From UKL13-2 sp947085425 (GTDB lineage Bacteria; Pseudomonadota; Gammaproteobacteria; Burkholderiales; Usitatibacteraceae), in assembly GCA_947085425.1 (NCBI GenBank), contig CAMTWK010000016.1, positions 47,825 through 111,824 of the forward strand: a DNA stretch of 64,000 nucleotides, read 5' to 3'. A model generated the notes under the pieces. It saw only the letters and a program-made list of their open reading frames with translations. It had not been told where the DNA came from and ran no database searches. Below are positions 44,734 to 53,266 of this stretch, one piece after another. The first letter of the stretch is position 1. Each line of letters begins with the position of its first letter. The position numbers were made by a program, and so were the translations under genes.

Positions 44734-45494
44734 TGGAGCGGCGCAAATTCATTCAAATTTGCGCCGTGGGCGCAAGTGCGGGAGGCTGCATGGGCGCAGG
44801 CGATGCTGCTGCGTCCACTGCCGCATCGTTATCCGCCGCGCCGCCCACGCCGATCAAAACCGGCGTGGTCCTGACCAGAAAGGAATACGCACGGGTTAAG
44901 TTGGTCGATCGGGATGGCTTGGCCATCAAAGCGAAATCGCTCAAGCCCAATCACAACTATGTTTTTCACTACCCGTTTGAATCCACCCCGTGTTTTTTAC
45001 TGAATCTGGATCGCGCCCTGACCGACAAAGTGGAATTGCTCACTGCCAAAGGAGATAGTTACACCTGGCTGGGCGGAGTCGGCCCGAAAAAAAACATCGT
45101 TGCCTACTCGGCAATTTGCGCCCATAAACTCGCTTACCCATCACCACAGGTGAGTTTTATTAGCTATCGTGACAAACCCTCACCTCTCAATACCACTGGC
45201 AAAGTGATCGGCTGTTGCTCGGACAAAAGTGTTTACGACCCGTTTCGCGGTGCCAAAGTGATCAGTGGCCCGGCACCACAGCCACTCGCCACCATACTTA
45301 TCGAACACGATGCCAAGACCGACGAATTGTTTGTGATCGGCACCTTTGGCGGTGAAAAATTTACTGAATTTTTTAAGCTCTACGAATTTAAACTCTCGCT
45401 CGAAACCGGCGGCAGCCGCGCCAAACAACAGGTGAGCAAAACCTCCGTGTTACGCGATCTGGCGGCGCACTCGGCGCAGACGGCAACCTGTTAA
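44733..45494 (+). CDS. Tat-exported Rieske-like protein with altered second ligand motif
   Basis: 253 residues. The N-terminus MERRKFIQICAVGASAGG is a twin-arginine signal, so export after folding with a cofactor is expected. A Rieske-type arrangement can be seen: Cys129-Ala-His131 in SAICAHKLAY and a second motif GCCSDKSVYDPFRGAKVISG followed by PAPQPL. In a canonical Rieske site the second motif is C-x-C/x-H; here it is Cys161-Cys162-Ser163-Asp164, with Asp at the usual His position. The protein may bind a variant [2Fe-2S] cluster or have lost it. It is coupled to moeA by TAATG. An electron-transfer role linked to a molybdoenzyme is inferred only. Confidence 0.72.
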   Translation: MERRKFIQICAVGASAGGCMGAGDAAASTAASLSAAPPTPIKTGVVLTRKEYARVKLVDRDGLAIKAKSLKPNHNYVFHYPFESTPCFLLNLDRALTDKVELLTAKGDSYTWLGGVGPKKNIVAYSAICAHKLAYPSPQVSFISYRDKPSPLNTTGKVIGCCSDKSVYDPFRGAKVISGPAPQPLATILIEHDAKTDELFVIGTFGGEKFTEFFKLYEFKLSLETGGSRAKQQVSKTSVLRDLAAHSAQTATC

Positions 45495-45525
45495 ACCGGC
45501 TCAATCGACTAACTCGACCGACGCC

Positions 45526-46215
45526 ATGATTCCCTGGATCACACGTGGTGCACAATTCCCCAGCGCCAACACGGCGCTGATTGATCCGGACGGCCTGTTG
45601 TGTGCCGGTGGTGACCTCACCGCCGAGACCATTGTCAACGCCTATACGCAGGGCATTTACCCGTGGTTTTCCACCGGCCAACCTATTTTGTGGTGGACCC
45701 CCGACCCGCGCATGGTGTTGTTTCCAAAAGACTTCAAATGTTCAAAGTCACTCGCCAAAACCATTCGCCAGAATAAATTTGAAGTACGCTTTGATAGCGC
45801 CTTTCGCGCCGTCATCGAAGGCTGCGCCGCGCCGCGTGAAGAAGGTGGCGGCACCTGGATTGTTGACGACATTCAAAACGCCTACACCGCGTTGCACCAG
45901 CAAGGTGTCGCCCACTCGGCGGAAAGTTGGCGCGACGGAAAACTGGTCGGTGGTTTATACGGCGTGGCCATTGGCAAAGTGTTTTTTGGTGAATCGATGT
46001 TCGCCATTGAGAGTGATGCCTCCAAGGTCGCCTTTGCCACACTCGTCAAAAAATTAACCGCCGATGGTTTCGAACTCATCGACTGTCAACAACAGACCCG
46101 CCACCTCGGCAGTTTTGGCGCCCGCCCGATTGCCCGCACCACTTTCTTGCAACACCTGTCAGAATTGATAAACTCAGACGATCCCACGTCAGTCTGGTCA
46201 ACATGTCAAAACTAA
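45526..46215 (+). CDS. aat: Leucyl/phenylalanyl-tRNA--protein transferase
   Basis: 229 residues, GNAT-like fold. It adds Leu or Phe to proteins with N-terminal Arg or Lys, marking them for ClpAP through ClpS. Signatures are GLLCAGGDLTAETIVNAYTQGIYPWF, LWWTPDPRMVLFP and the VHSAESWRDGKLVGGLYGVAIG-like stretch (here VAHSAESWRD) followed by FFGESMFA and LIDCQQQTRHLGSFGA. The 3' end overlaps bpt by 13 nt, the usual betaproteobacterial pairing. Confidence 0.96.
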   Translation: MIPWITRGAQFPSANTALIDPDGLLCAGGDLTAETIVNAYTQGIYPWFSTGQPILWWTPDPRMVLFPKDFKCSKSLAKTIRQNKFEVRFDSAFRAVIEGCAAPREEGGGTWIVDDIQNAYTALHQQGVAHSAESWRDGKLVGGLYGVAIGKVFFGESMFAIESDASKVAFATLVKKLTADGFELIDCQQQTRHLGSFGARPIARTTFLQHLSELINSDDPTSVWSTCQN

Positions 46216-46931
46216 ACGACCTTCCGTTTACCAATTTACAGTTCTACGCGACCGCACCGTATCCGTGCAGCTATTTGCCCGGCCGCCTCGCCCGCTCGCA
46301 GGTCGCCACCCCCACCTATCTAATCGACACCTCCATTTACGGATCACTGGTTGCATCCGGTTTTCGCCGCAGTGGGGCCTTCACCTACCGACCGTTTTGT
46401 GACCAATGCAACGCCTGTGTGCCGGTGCGGGTGGTCGCCAATGAATTTGCCGCCAATCGTAATCAACGGCGCATCGCCAAAAGCCACAGCGGCTTGGTCA
46501 GCCGGGTGTCGGAATTAAGATTTTCACAAGAACACTACGCGCTTTATCGTCGTTATCAATCGAGCCGCCATCAAGGGGGTGGCATGGATCACGATTCGCG
46601 CGAGCAGTACTCGCACTTTTTACTGCAGAGTAACGTCAATACCCGACTGGTCGAATTTCGCGATCACGGTGCGTTAAAAATGGTGTCGATTGTGGATGAG
46701 TTGCCCGATGGCCTATCGTCGGTTTATACGTTTTATGAGCCGAACGACACCAACACAAGCTACGGCACTTTCAGCATCCTTTGGCAAATCAGCGAAGCCA
46801 AACGCCGCAAATTACCCTATGTGTACCTCGGTTATTGGATACGCGAAAGCCGCAAGATGAATTACAAAGCGAATTTTCAGCCGATCGAGGGATTAATCGG
46901 TGGGCGCTGGGCAAGGTTGGCGGAGAAATAA
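46203..46931 (+). CDS. bpt: Aspartate/glutamate leucyltransferase (Bpt/ATE family)
   Basis: 242 residues. It leucylates proteins with N-terminal Asp or Glu in the bacterial N-end rule. The N-terminal ATE region is YPCSYLPGRLARSQ, and the paired Cys motif FCDQCNACVPVRV is intact; the C-terminal half carries SSVYTFYEPND and YVYLGYWIRESRKMNYKANFQPIE, in parts. In Betaproteobacteria aat and bpt usually lie directly before pyrD; here pyrD is about 8 kb away, past the kynurenine genes. Confidence 0.95.
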   Translation: MSKLNDLPFTNLQFYATAPYPCSYLPGRLARSQVATPTYLIDTSIYGSLVASGFRRSGAFTYRPFCDQCNACVPVRVVANEFAANRNQRRIAKSHSGLVSRVSELRFSQEHYALYRRYQSSRHQGGGMDHDSREQYSHFLLQSNVNTRLVEFRDHGALKMVSIVDELPDGLSSVYTFYEPNDTNTSYGTFSILWQISEAKRRKLPYVYLGYWIRESRKMNYKANFQPIEGLIGGRWARLAEK

Positions 46932-47179
46932 GGTTGGAGCATGTCGGGGGTGTTGCTCCGACGTTTTCGATGGTGTCGTTGAGAATCAAACCTTTCCAAT
47001 AAAGTCTGCTGCGCCCAGAATCATCGGCGTTCTGAAAAGGACATTGACAAGAAACAACGTCGTTTTTTTGAAAAAGCATATTATTTGCCAAATTAATTGA
47101 TGATCCATTATTGAGGGGTTGAAACTATTTTTCCCCTCTCGCATCTCCATCACGCGCACGACTCAAGCCAATCCCCACA
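46932..47179. other. Gap after bpt, no gene seen
   Basis: 248 bp. No frame with a family match. It precedes the truncated DUF1697 remnant and so marks the left edge of the inserted kynurenine block. Confidence 0.4.
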
Positions 47180-47347
47180 ATGCCCATATTCGTTGTATTG
47201 CTGTGTGGCATCAATGTCGGCAAAGCCAAGCGACTTGCCATGGCGGATTTTGGTGCCCGACTCGCTGACCTCGGCTACAGCCAAGTCACCACCCGCAACC
47301 GGGTCACCACACTCAAGCTACAAGCCCTCGCCCGTTCTGACAATTAA
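47180..47347 (+). pseudogene. Truncated DUF1697 remnant
   Basis: A 55-codon frame from ATG 47180 to TAA 47345-47347. The start, IFVVLLCGINVGKAKRLAMADF, has the DUF1697 entry pattern (x-Y-V-A-L-L-R-G-I-N-V-G-...-M-A-D-L) followed by RLADLGYSQVTTRNRV, where the family has a Y-I-Q-S-G-N-V motif. The usual protein is about 175 residues, so two thirds are missing and no continuation is found in other frames before the SDR gene. I read it as a decayed copy. Confidence 0.6.
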
Positions 47348-47497
47348 CTTTTTGTTTATTGAAAAAGTCGGCGCCGTTTTAAAAAATCGGCACCATTTGT
47401 CTTGCGCGCAGCGCCCAGCCGAAAATGCCCGACAAAATCGGCGAGAATACGGGCTACGACACCATGACACCCTGACCCACCATAGTGAGAGCGCATT

Positions 47498-48283
47498 TTG
47501 GATATTAATTTAAGTGGTAAAAACGCCCTGGTTTGTGGTGCCAGCCGCGGCATCGGCCGGGCGAGCGCAATTGAGCTGGCTGCCCTTGGGGCAAATGTTA
47601 CCGTCATGGCGCGGCGTGAAGACGCTTTGAAAGAAGTGATTGCGGCGCTCGACACATCCAAAGGCCAAAGGCACCAATATTTGGTTGCCGACTTTTCCAA
47701 GCCAGAAACCCTCAAGCCGATCATCAATCAATACGTCGCCCAATATAGCGTGCACATCCTGGTGAACAACACCGGTGGGCCACCGGCCGGTCCGGTTAAT
47801 ACCGCCAAGCTCGAAGAATTTCAGGCCGCTTTTGGCCAACATTTATTGTGCAACCACATATTGGCCCAAGCCACCCTGCCCGGCATGAAAGCCGCCGGTT
47901 ACGGGCGCATCATCAATGTCATTTCCACTTCGGTAAAAGCGCCGCTCAAGGGGCTGGGCGTGTCAAACACTATTCGTGCCGCCGTCGCCAACTGGGCAAA
48001 AACATTGTCGATGGAAGTCGCCAGCTATGGCATCACCGTCAACAACGTGTTGCCGGGCGCGACCGATACCGACCGGTTGGACGAAATCATTGCCGGCAAA
48101 GCGGGCAGACTTGGCAAAAGCAAAGACGCGATCATCGAAGACGAAAAAAGCCATATTCCGGCGGGGCGTTTTGGCACCGCCGAAGAATTGGCGGCGGCGA
48201 TTGGTTTTTTGGCGTCGCCCGCTGCGGCGTATATCAATGGCATCAACCTACCGGTTGATGGTGGCCGGACAGGCAATCTGTAA
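47498..48283 (+). CDS. SDR family oxidoreductase of the kynurenine cluster
   Basis: 261 residues, classical short-chain dehydrogenase. The NAD(P) motif is ALVCGASRGIGRASAIELA, the NNTGGP motif replaces the usual NNAG, and the catalytic site is ISTSVKAPLKGLGVSNTIRAA. In this last part the usual Y-x-x-x-K catalytic tyrosine is replaced by a G-V-S-N-T-I-R-A-A sequence, so catalytic residues are uncertain. It starts with TTG at 47498. First gene of the cluster, 59 bp before the semialdehyde dehydrogenase. A reductive or dehydrogenative step on an aminomuconate-type intermediate is possible, but this is only inference. Confidence 0.78.
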   Translation: MDINLSGKNALVCGASRGIGRASAIELAALGANVTVMARREDALKEVIAALDTSKGQRHQYLVADFSKPETLKPIINQYVAQYSVHILVNNTGGPPAGPVNTAKLEEFQAAFGQHLLCNHILAQATLPGMKAAGYGRIINVISTSVKAPLKGLGVSNTIRAAVANWAKTLSMEVASYGITVNNVLPGATDTDRLDEIIAGKAGRLGKSKDAIIEDEKSHIPAGRFGTAEELAAAIGFLASPAAAYINGINLPVDGGRTGNL

Positions 48284-48342
48284 TTGGCTTGAAAGCCGGA
48301 CAAACGAACCAACGATCGAACGCACAAACAAAATATTCAGCC

Positions 48343-49782
48343 ATGGTAAACATTCAAAATTTTATTGGCGGTGAAATGCTCGCGCCACTTTCCGGTGGCT
48401 ATTTTGATAGTGTTGACCCAGCCATTGGCCTGGCCTATGCCAAGGTACCGGATTCGGACGCCAGTGATTTGAACCTCGCCGTCGCCGCCGCCAAAAAAGC
48501 CTTTCCTGCCTGGCGTGATACCCCCGCCGAAAGCCGCGCCTTATTGCTGGAAAAGTTGGCCGCACTGATGGAAGCCCGCAAGGAAGAATTTATCCGCGCC
48601 GAATGTATTGATACCGGTAAACCCTTGTGGCTGGCGGCCTCGGTCGATGTGCCACGTGGCATTGCCAACCTGCGTACCTTTGCCGACGCGGCCCGCACCT
48701 TTGGCGGGCAATCCTTTGAAAAGCCCGAATCCAAAACCTACACCCTGCGCCAGCCAATTGGTGTCGTGTCGGTGATTTCACCGTGGAATTTGCCGCTGTT
48801 ATTGTTCACATGGAAATTGGCACCGGCGGTGGCGGCGGGCAATTGTGTGATTGCCAAACCGAGCGAAATCACGCCGATGACCGCGTATCTGTTTTCGCAG
48901 TTGCTCAACGAGGCGGGTTTTCCGCCCGGAGTGATCAATGTTGTGCATGGTCGCGGCGCAAAAATTGGCGCGGCCATTACCGATCACCCGGACATCACCG
49001 CCATCTCTTTTACCGGTGGCACGCAAACCGGTACGACGATTTATTCCGGTGCGGCCAAGTTGTTAAAAAAAGTTTCACTGGAACTCGGCGGAAAAAATCC
49101 GACCATTGTTTTTGCCGATGCCAAATGGCAAGAAACCATTCGTGAAACCATTCGTGCGGCGTTTGCCAATCAAGGCCAAGTTTGTTTGTGTGGCTCCCGC
49201 CTGTTTATTGAACGCAAAATTTACGATCAATTCAAAACTGATTTTGTTGCAGGCGTCAAAAAATACGTGGTTGGCGATCCGCTGGTAGAAGGCTCACAAC
49301 TCGGTGCCACCGTCTCCAAAGACCACATGGAAAAAGTGCTCGGTTATATTGAGTTGGCCAAACAAGAAGGCGGCAAAATTTTGACCGGCGGCAAACGGGT
49401 GAACTTAACCGGCCGTTGTGAACATGGCTATTTTATCGAGCCGACCGTGGTCGAAGATTTACCCTATACCTGTCGCACCAATCAAGAAGAAATATTTGGG
49501 CCGGTGGTGTGCCTCATTCCGTTTGATAGTGAAGAAGAGGTATTAACCATGGCCAATTCGACCCAATACGGCCTCGCCGCCTCGGTGTGGACGCAGGATC
49601 AGACACGTGCCGCACGCATGGCGGAAAAATTGCAGTCCGGTATTGTGTGGCTGAATGCCTGGAACCTGCGTGACCTCGAAGCACCGTTTGGTGGCGTCAA
49701 AAAATCCGGCATCGGCCGGGAAGGCAAATGGCGTGCGATGGAATTTTTTACCGACGAAAAAACCGTCACCCAACCAAAATAA
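48343..49782 (+). CDS. 2-aminomuconate 6-semialdehyde dehydrogenase
   Basis: 479 residues from the ATG at 48343; a longer frame starts at 48289. Aldehyde dehydrogenase superfamily: GVVSVISPWNLPLLL (cofactor site), ISFTGGTQTG, SLELGGKNPTIVF (general-base Glu), FANQGQVCLCGSRLFIE (catalytic Cys) and EEIFGPVVCLIPF. Closest enzymes known to me are AmnC/NbaE-type aminomuconate and hydroxymuconate semialdehyde dehydrogenases. Its assignment to 2-aminomuconate semialdehyde rests on the surrounding 3-hydroxyanthranilate pathway genes. It would oxidise the ACMSD product with NAD to 2-aminomuconate. Confidence 0.88.
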   Translation: MVNIQNFIGGEMLAPLSGGYFDSVDPAIGLAYAKVPDSDASDLNLAVAAAKKAFPAWRDTPAESRALLLEKLAALMEARKEEFIRAECIDTGKPLWLAASVDVPRGIANLRTFADAARTFGGQSFEKPESKTYTLRQPIGVVSVISPWNLPLLLFTWKLAPAVAAGNCVIAKPSEITPMTAYLFSQLLNEAGFPPGVINVVHGRGAKIGAAITDHPDITAISFTGGTQTGTTIYSGAAKLLKKVSLELGGKNPTIVFADAKWQETIRETIRAAFANQGQVCLCGSRLFIERKIYDQFKTDFVAGVKKYVVGDPLVEGSQLGATVSKDHMEKVLGYIELAKQEGGKILTGGKRVNLTGRCEHGYFIEPTVVEDLPYTCRTNQEEIFGPVVCLIPFDSEEEVLTMANSTQYGLAASVWTQDQTRAARMAEKLQSGIVWLNAWNLRDLEAPFGGVKKSGIGREGKWRAMEFFTDEKTVTQPK

Positions 49783-49828
49783 TTGACCAGACGAACATAA
49801 AAAAAATTTAGAAAACCATGTTACCTCC

Positions 49829-50257
49829 ATGACCTCCACCATCCACCACTCCAATACCGCACCGGAACCGGTTGGTGCCTACCCTCATGCCCGCCGTGTC
49901 GGCAATTTGTTATTTTTGTCGGGCGTCGGACCGCGCAAAAAGGGTAGCAAGGATATTCCCGGTGTGACCTTGGACAAACAACGCAATATTGTTGCTTATG
50001 ACATTGAGGCGCAGTGCCACAGCGTGTTTGCCAATGTGCGCGATATTCTGTCGGCGAGTGGCGCCGAATGGGAAGACCTGGTTGATGTGACGGTTTACCT
50101 GACCAATATGAAAGCAGACTTTCCGGCCTACAACAAACTCTGGGCAGAGTATTTCAAAAACAATCCACCCTGCCGCACCACCGTTGAAGTCGGTGCGCTG
50201 CCGACACCCATTGCCATCGAGCTCAAATGTATTGCCGCGATAACGTTGAAGGAGTAA
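49829..50257 (+). CDS. RidA family protein, probable 2-aminomuconate deaminase
   Basis: 142 residues, RidA/YjgF trimer family. The segments PVGAYPHARRVGNLLFLSGVGPR, VFANVRDILSASGAEWEDLVDVTVYLTNM and PCRTTVEVGALPTPIAIELKCIA contain the conserved Arg and Glu that bind imine or enamine substrates. Members in kynurenine clusters (NbaF/AmnD type) hydrolyse 2-aminomuconate to 4-oxalocrotonate and ammonia. Position between the semialdehyde dehydrogenase and the dioxygenase supports this. 3 bp separate it from the next gene. Confidence 0.88.
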   Translation: MTSTIHHSNTAPEPVGAYPHARRVGNLLFLSGVGPRKKGSKDIPGVTLDKQRNIVAYDIEAQCHSVFANVRDILSASGAEWEDLVDVTVYLTNMKADFPAYNKLWAEYFKNNPPCRTTVEVGALPTPIAIELKCIAAITLKE

Positions 50258-50260
50258 GGC

Positions 50261-50776
50261 ATGTTGCCACCCATTAATTTGCAACAATGGATTCAAGACA
50301 ATCAAGATTTTTTAAAACCGCCCGTTTGTAATAAACAGGTTTACGCGGCGGGCGATTTTATGATCATGGTGGTGGGTGGCCCCAACTCCCGCAAGGATTA
50401 CCACGACGATCCGGGCGAGGAATTTTTCTATCAGATCAAGGGTGACCTCTGCCTGCGCCTGATGGAAAACGGCCAACCACGCGACGTCATCATTAAAGAA
50501 GGCGAGTTATTTTTGTTGCAGTCGCATGTGTTCCATTCGCCGCAACGATTCGCCGATACCATCGGGTTGGTGATCGAACGCAAACGCGCGGCAGGCGAGT
50601 TGGATGGTTTTTTGTGGTTTTGTGGCCAATGCCATCATCAGTTGCACTCTGAATACGTGCCCCTGAAAAGTATTGTTGAGGATTTACCGCCGCTGTTTAA
50701 ACGTTTTTGGGATGATGAGCACAAACGTACTTGCAAAAATTGCGGGCAAGTCATGCCGCTACCGGGAAAAAAATAA
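50261..50776 (+). CDS. 3-hydroxyanthranilate 3,4-dioxygenase
   Basis: 171 residues, cupin fold. The iron site is visible in RKDYHDDPGEEFFYQIKGD (His and Glu) and QSHVFHSPQRF (His). A C-terminal rubredoxin-like pair, WFCGQCHHQLH and KRTCKNCGQVMP, binds a second iron as in the bacterial enzymes. It opens the ring of 3-hydroxyanthranilate with O2 to give 2-amino-3-carboxymuconate semialdehyde. The next gene encodes its decarboxylase, 3 bp downstream. Confidence 0.94.
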   Translation: MLPPINLQQWIQDNQDFLKPPVCNKQVYAAGDFMIMVVGGPNSRKDYHDDPGEEFFYQIKGDLCLRLMENGQPRDVIIKEGELFLLQSHVFHSPQRFADTIGLVIERKRAAGELDGFLWFCGQCHHQLHSEYVPLKSIVEDLPPLFKRFWDDEHKRTCKNCGQVMPLPGKK

Positions 50777-50779
50777 CCC

Positions 50780-51940
50780 ATGGAAAAATGGGACGTTCAT
50801 ACCCACACCACGTTGTCGCCGGATACCTTCACGGCGTTGGCGAAATATGCGCATTACGCCGACTTTATCCGCGTGCGCCAACACGCCACACAACCCTGCT
50901 GCGCGGAAATGGTCAACCATCTGGGCGAAGTGCAGCGGGTGGTGGAACACAATGCCTACGATGGCGCGACGCGCGTGGTGGAGTGTAAAAAACACGGCGT
51001 CAGCATGCAGGTGTTGTCGCCCACACCAATGATGATTCCCGACTATGTGGAAAACCTGCGGGATGCAGCCGACATTTGCCGCATTTTGAATGACGACAAT
51101 GCCGCCACCGTCACAAACTTCCCCGGACGATTCACCGCGCTCGGTGCCCTGCCGATGATGGATGCCGAGCTCGCCATCAAAGAAATGATGCGGGTGCAAC
51201 AGCTCGGTATGCATGGTGTCGAAATCAACTCCAATATCGCCGGTCGTGATCTGGACGAGGCACGTTTTTTTCCGATTTTTGAAGCGGCGGCGGCACTCAA
51301 CATGGCGGTATTTGTGCACCCATGGGGCGGCTTTATGTCACCCACCGAGTCACGTTTAAAACAACGCATGAATGCGCAGCGCAATTGGCGACCGTGGTTA
51401 ATTGCCATGGGTTTGGAAACAGCGCTGGCGTTTGATTCGCTCAGATCAGGCGGTGTGCATGAACGCCTGCCCAAGCTACGGGTGTTGTATGCGCATGGGG
51501 GCGGTGTGTTTCCGTCGCTATTGGGAAGGTTGGCGCATGGCGCGTATTGCCGCCCGGATCTGTTCAGCCAAGCCTCACAAAAATCCCCGCACGACACCGT
51601 CAAGGATTGTGCCGTCTATGTGGATTCACTCACCCACGACCCGTTTCAGCTGGGCATGCTGATTGATACGCTCGGCACCAATCGGATTGCCATGGGCTCC
51701 GATTACCCCTACCCGCTGGGGGAATTGGATCCCTTCACAAACAAACAAATTTTCCCCGGACACATGATCACCCATTTGCCGGAGCAGGCCGGCCAACAAA
51801 CGGACGCATGGCGGCACTTTCCGTGGTTGTCACCACAAAACGCCGATGGGCAACGCGACTTACCATGCCTCACCGCCACACAAAAACAACGTATTCTGTC
51901 CGGCACCGCCAAAGAGTGGCTGGGTTGGATCGAACAATAA
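50780..51940 (+). CDS. 2-amino-3-carboxymuconate-6-semialdehyde decarboxylase
   Basis: 386 residues, amidohydrolase fold. The first zinc motif is DVHTHT. Further matches to Pseudomonas ACMSD are FVHPWGGFMSP (zinc His), RLPKLRVLYAHGGGVFPSLLGRL (catalytic His) and MGSDYPYPLGE (zinc Asp). The usual length is about 335; the extra is mainly about 45 residues inserted after PLGE and before the C-terminal helix that starts TATQKQRILSG. It removes CO2 from the dioxygenase product and competes with spontaneous quinolinate formation. It starts 3 bp after the dioxygenase gene. Confidence 0.93.
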   Translation: MEKWDVHTHTTLSPDTFTALAKYAHYADFIRVRQHATQPCCAEMVNHLGEVQRVVEHNAYDGATRVVECKKHGVSMQVLSPTPMMIPDYVENLRDAADICRILNDDNAATVTNFPGRFTALGALPMMDAELAIKEMMRVQQLGMHGVEINSNIAGRDLDEARFFPIFEAAAALNMAVFVHPWGGFMSPTESRLKQRMNAQRNWRPWLIAMGLETALAFDSLRSGGVHERLPKLRVLYAHGGGVFPSLLGRLAHGAYCRPDLFSQASQKSPHDTVKDCAVYVDSLTHDPFQLGMLIDTLGTNRIAMGSDYPYPLGELDPFTNKQIFPGHMITHLPEQAGQQTDAWRHFPWLSPQNADGQRDLPCLTATQKQRILSGTAKEWLGWIEQ

Positions 51941-51961
51941 TCCGTCAAAAAATTTTCTCGG

Positions 51962-53266
51962 ATGAACCGACTTCAAAAAATCCAATCACAAACTATGACC
52001 GCTTACCGTACTGATCAAAATTTCGCCGCCGAAATGGACGCTGCCGACCCGTTGGCCAAATGGCGTGACGCATTTTTTATTCCGCCAACAAACGACGGCA
52101 AAGATTGTATTTATCTTTGTGGCAATTCTCTGGGGTTGCAACCCAAACGGGTGGAAGACGCGGTCCAACAGGAATTGACGGATTGGAAAAATCTGGGGGT
52201 GGAGGGACACTTTCACGCCAAAAATCCGTGGATGCCGTATCACCAATTTCTCACTGAAAAACTCGCCACCCTGGTTGGGGCCCAGCCGATAGAAGTGGTC
52301 GCCATGAATACCCTGACGGTGAATCTACATTTGCTGATGGTGTCGTTTTACCGTCCCACCGCCAGCCGTCACAAAATTATTGTTGAAGGCGGGGCCTTTC
52401 CGTCGGATCAATACGCGGTTGCCTCACAAATTCGTTTTCATGGTTTTGATCCCGCCACCTCGCTCATCGAATTGATGCCACGTGCCGGTGAACGCACCTT
52501 GCGCAACGAAGACATCGAAGCGGTGATTACCCGTGAAGGCCACAGCGTGGCTTTGATTATGCTCGGCGGCGTGAATTATTACACCGGCCAATTGTTTGAT
52601 ATGCAACACATCACCGCACTGGGACACCAACATGGCAGTGTGGTTGGTTTTGACCTGGCCCATGCGGTCGGCAATGTGCCGCTACGTTTGCACGACTGGG
52701 ACGTCGATTTCGCCTGCTGGTGCAGTTACAAATATTTGAATGCCGGACCCGGTGCGGTCGCCGGTGCGTTTGTGCATACGCGCCACGCCGAGGCCGACCT
52801 GCCCAGATTTAACGGCTGGTGGGGTCACAACCAATCGACCCGTTTCAAAATGGGTCCGGACTTTCAGGGCACGGCCGGCGCCGAAGGTTGGCAGCTATCG
52901 AACCCACCCATTTTTTCGTTGGCGGCGGTGCGGGCATCACTGGAAATTTTTGAAGAAGTGGGTATGGCAGCGTTACGAACAAAAAGTCTGCAACTCACCG
53001 GCTACCTTGAATTTTTATTGGCGAGTTTAAAAAGCGACGCCTTTACCATCCTCACCCCTGCGGATGAACATGCGCGCGGCTGCCAATTGTCGATACTGAT
53101 GCACACCAATGGCCGGCAAGTGTTTGACGCTCTGACCGCGGCCGGCGTGGTCTGCGATTGGCGTGAGCCCGACTGTATTCGCGTTGCTCCGGTGCCGCTT
53201 TATAACTCGTTTGCCGATGTGTATACCTTTGCCAAGGTATTCGCCGCCACAATGGAGCGGCCATGA
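51962..53266 (+). CDS. kynU: Kynureninase
   Basis: 434 residues (423 if the ATG at 51995 is used, which fits the conserved start better). PLP fold type I. Motifs are DCIYLCGNSLGLQP, VVAMNTLTVNLHLLM, GGAFPSDQYAVASQ, VVGFDLAHAVGNVPL and WCSYKYLNAGPGAVAGAFVH with the pyridoxal Lys. It cleaves kynurenine or 3-hydroxykynurenine to alanine plus (3-hydroxy)anthranilate. It overlaps kmo by 4 nt, so with that gene the pair yields 3-hydroxyanthranilate from kynurenine. Confidence 0.96.
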   Translation: MNRLQKIQSQTMTAYRTDQNFAAEMDAADPLAKWRDAFFIPPTNDGKDCIYLCGNSLGLQPKRVEDAVQQELTDWKNLGVEGHFHAKNPWMPYHQFLTEKLATLVGAQPIEVVAMNTLTVNLHLLMVSFYRPTASRHKIIVEGGAFPSDQYAVASQIRFHGFDPATSLIELMPRAGERTLRNEDIEAVITREGHSVALIMLGGVNYYTGQLFDMQHITALGHQHGSVVGFDLAHAVGNVPLRLHDWDVDFACWCSYKYLNAGPGAVAGAFVHTRHAEADLPRFNGWWGHNQSTRFKMGPDFQGTAGAEGWQLSNPPIFSLAAVRASLEIFEEVGMAALRTKSLQLTGYLEFLLASLKSDAFTILTPADEHARGCQLSILMHTNGRQVFDALTAAGVVCDWREPDCIRVAPVPLYNSFADVYTFAKVFAATMERP

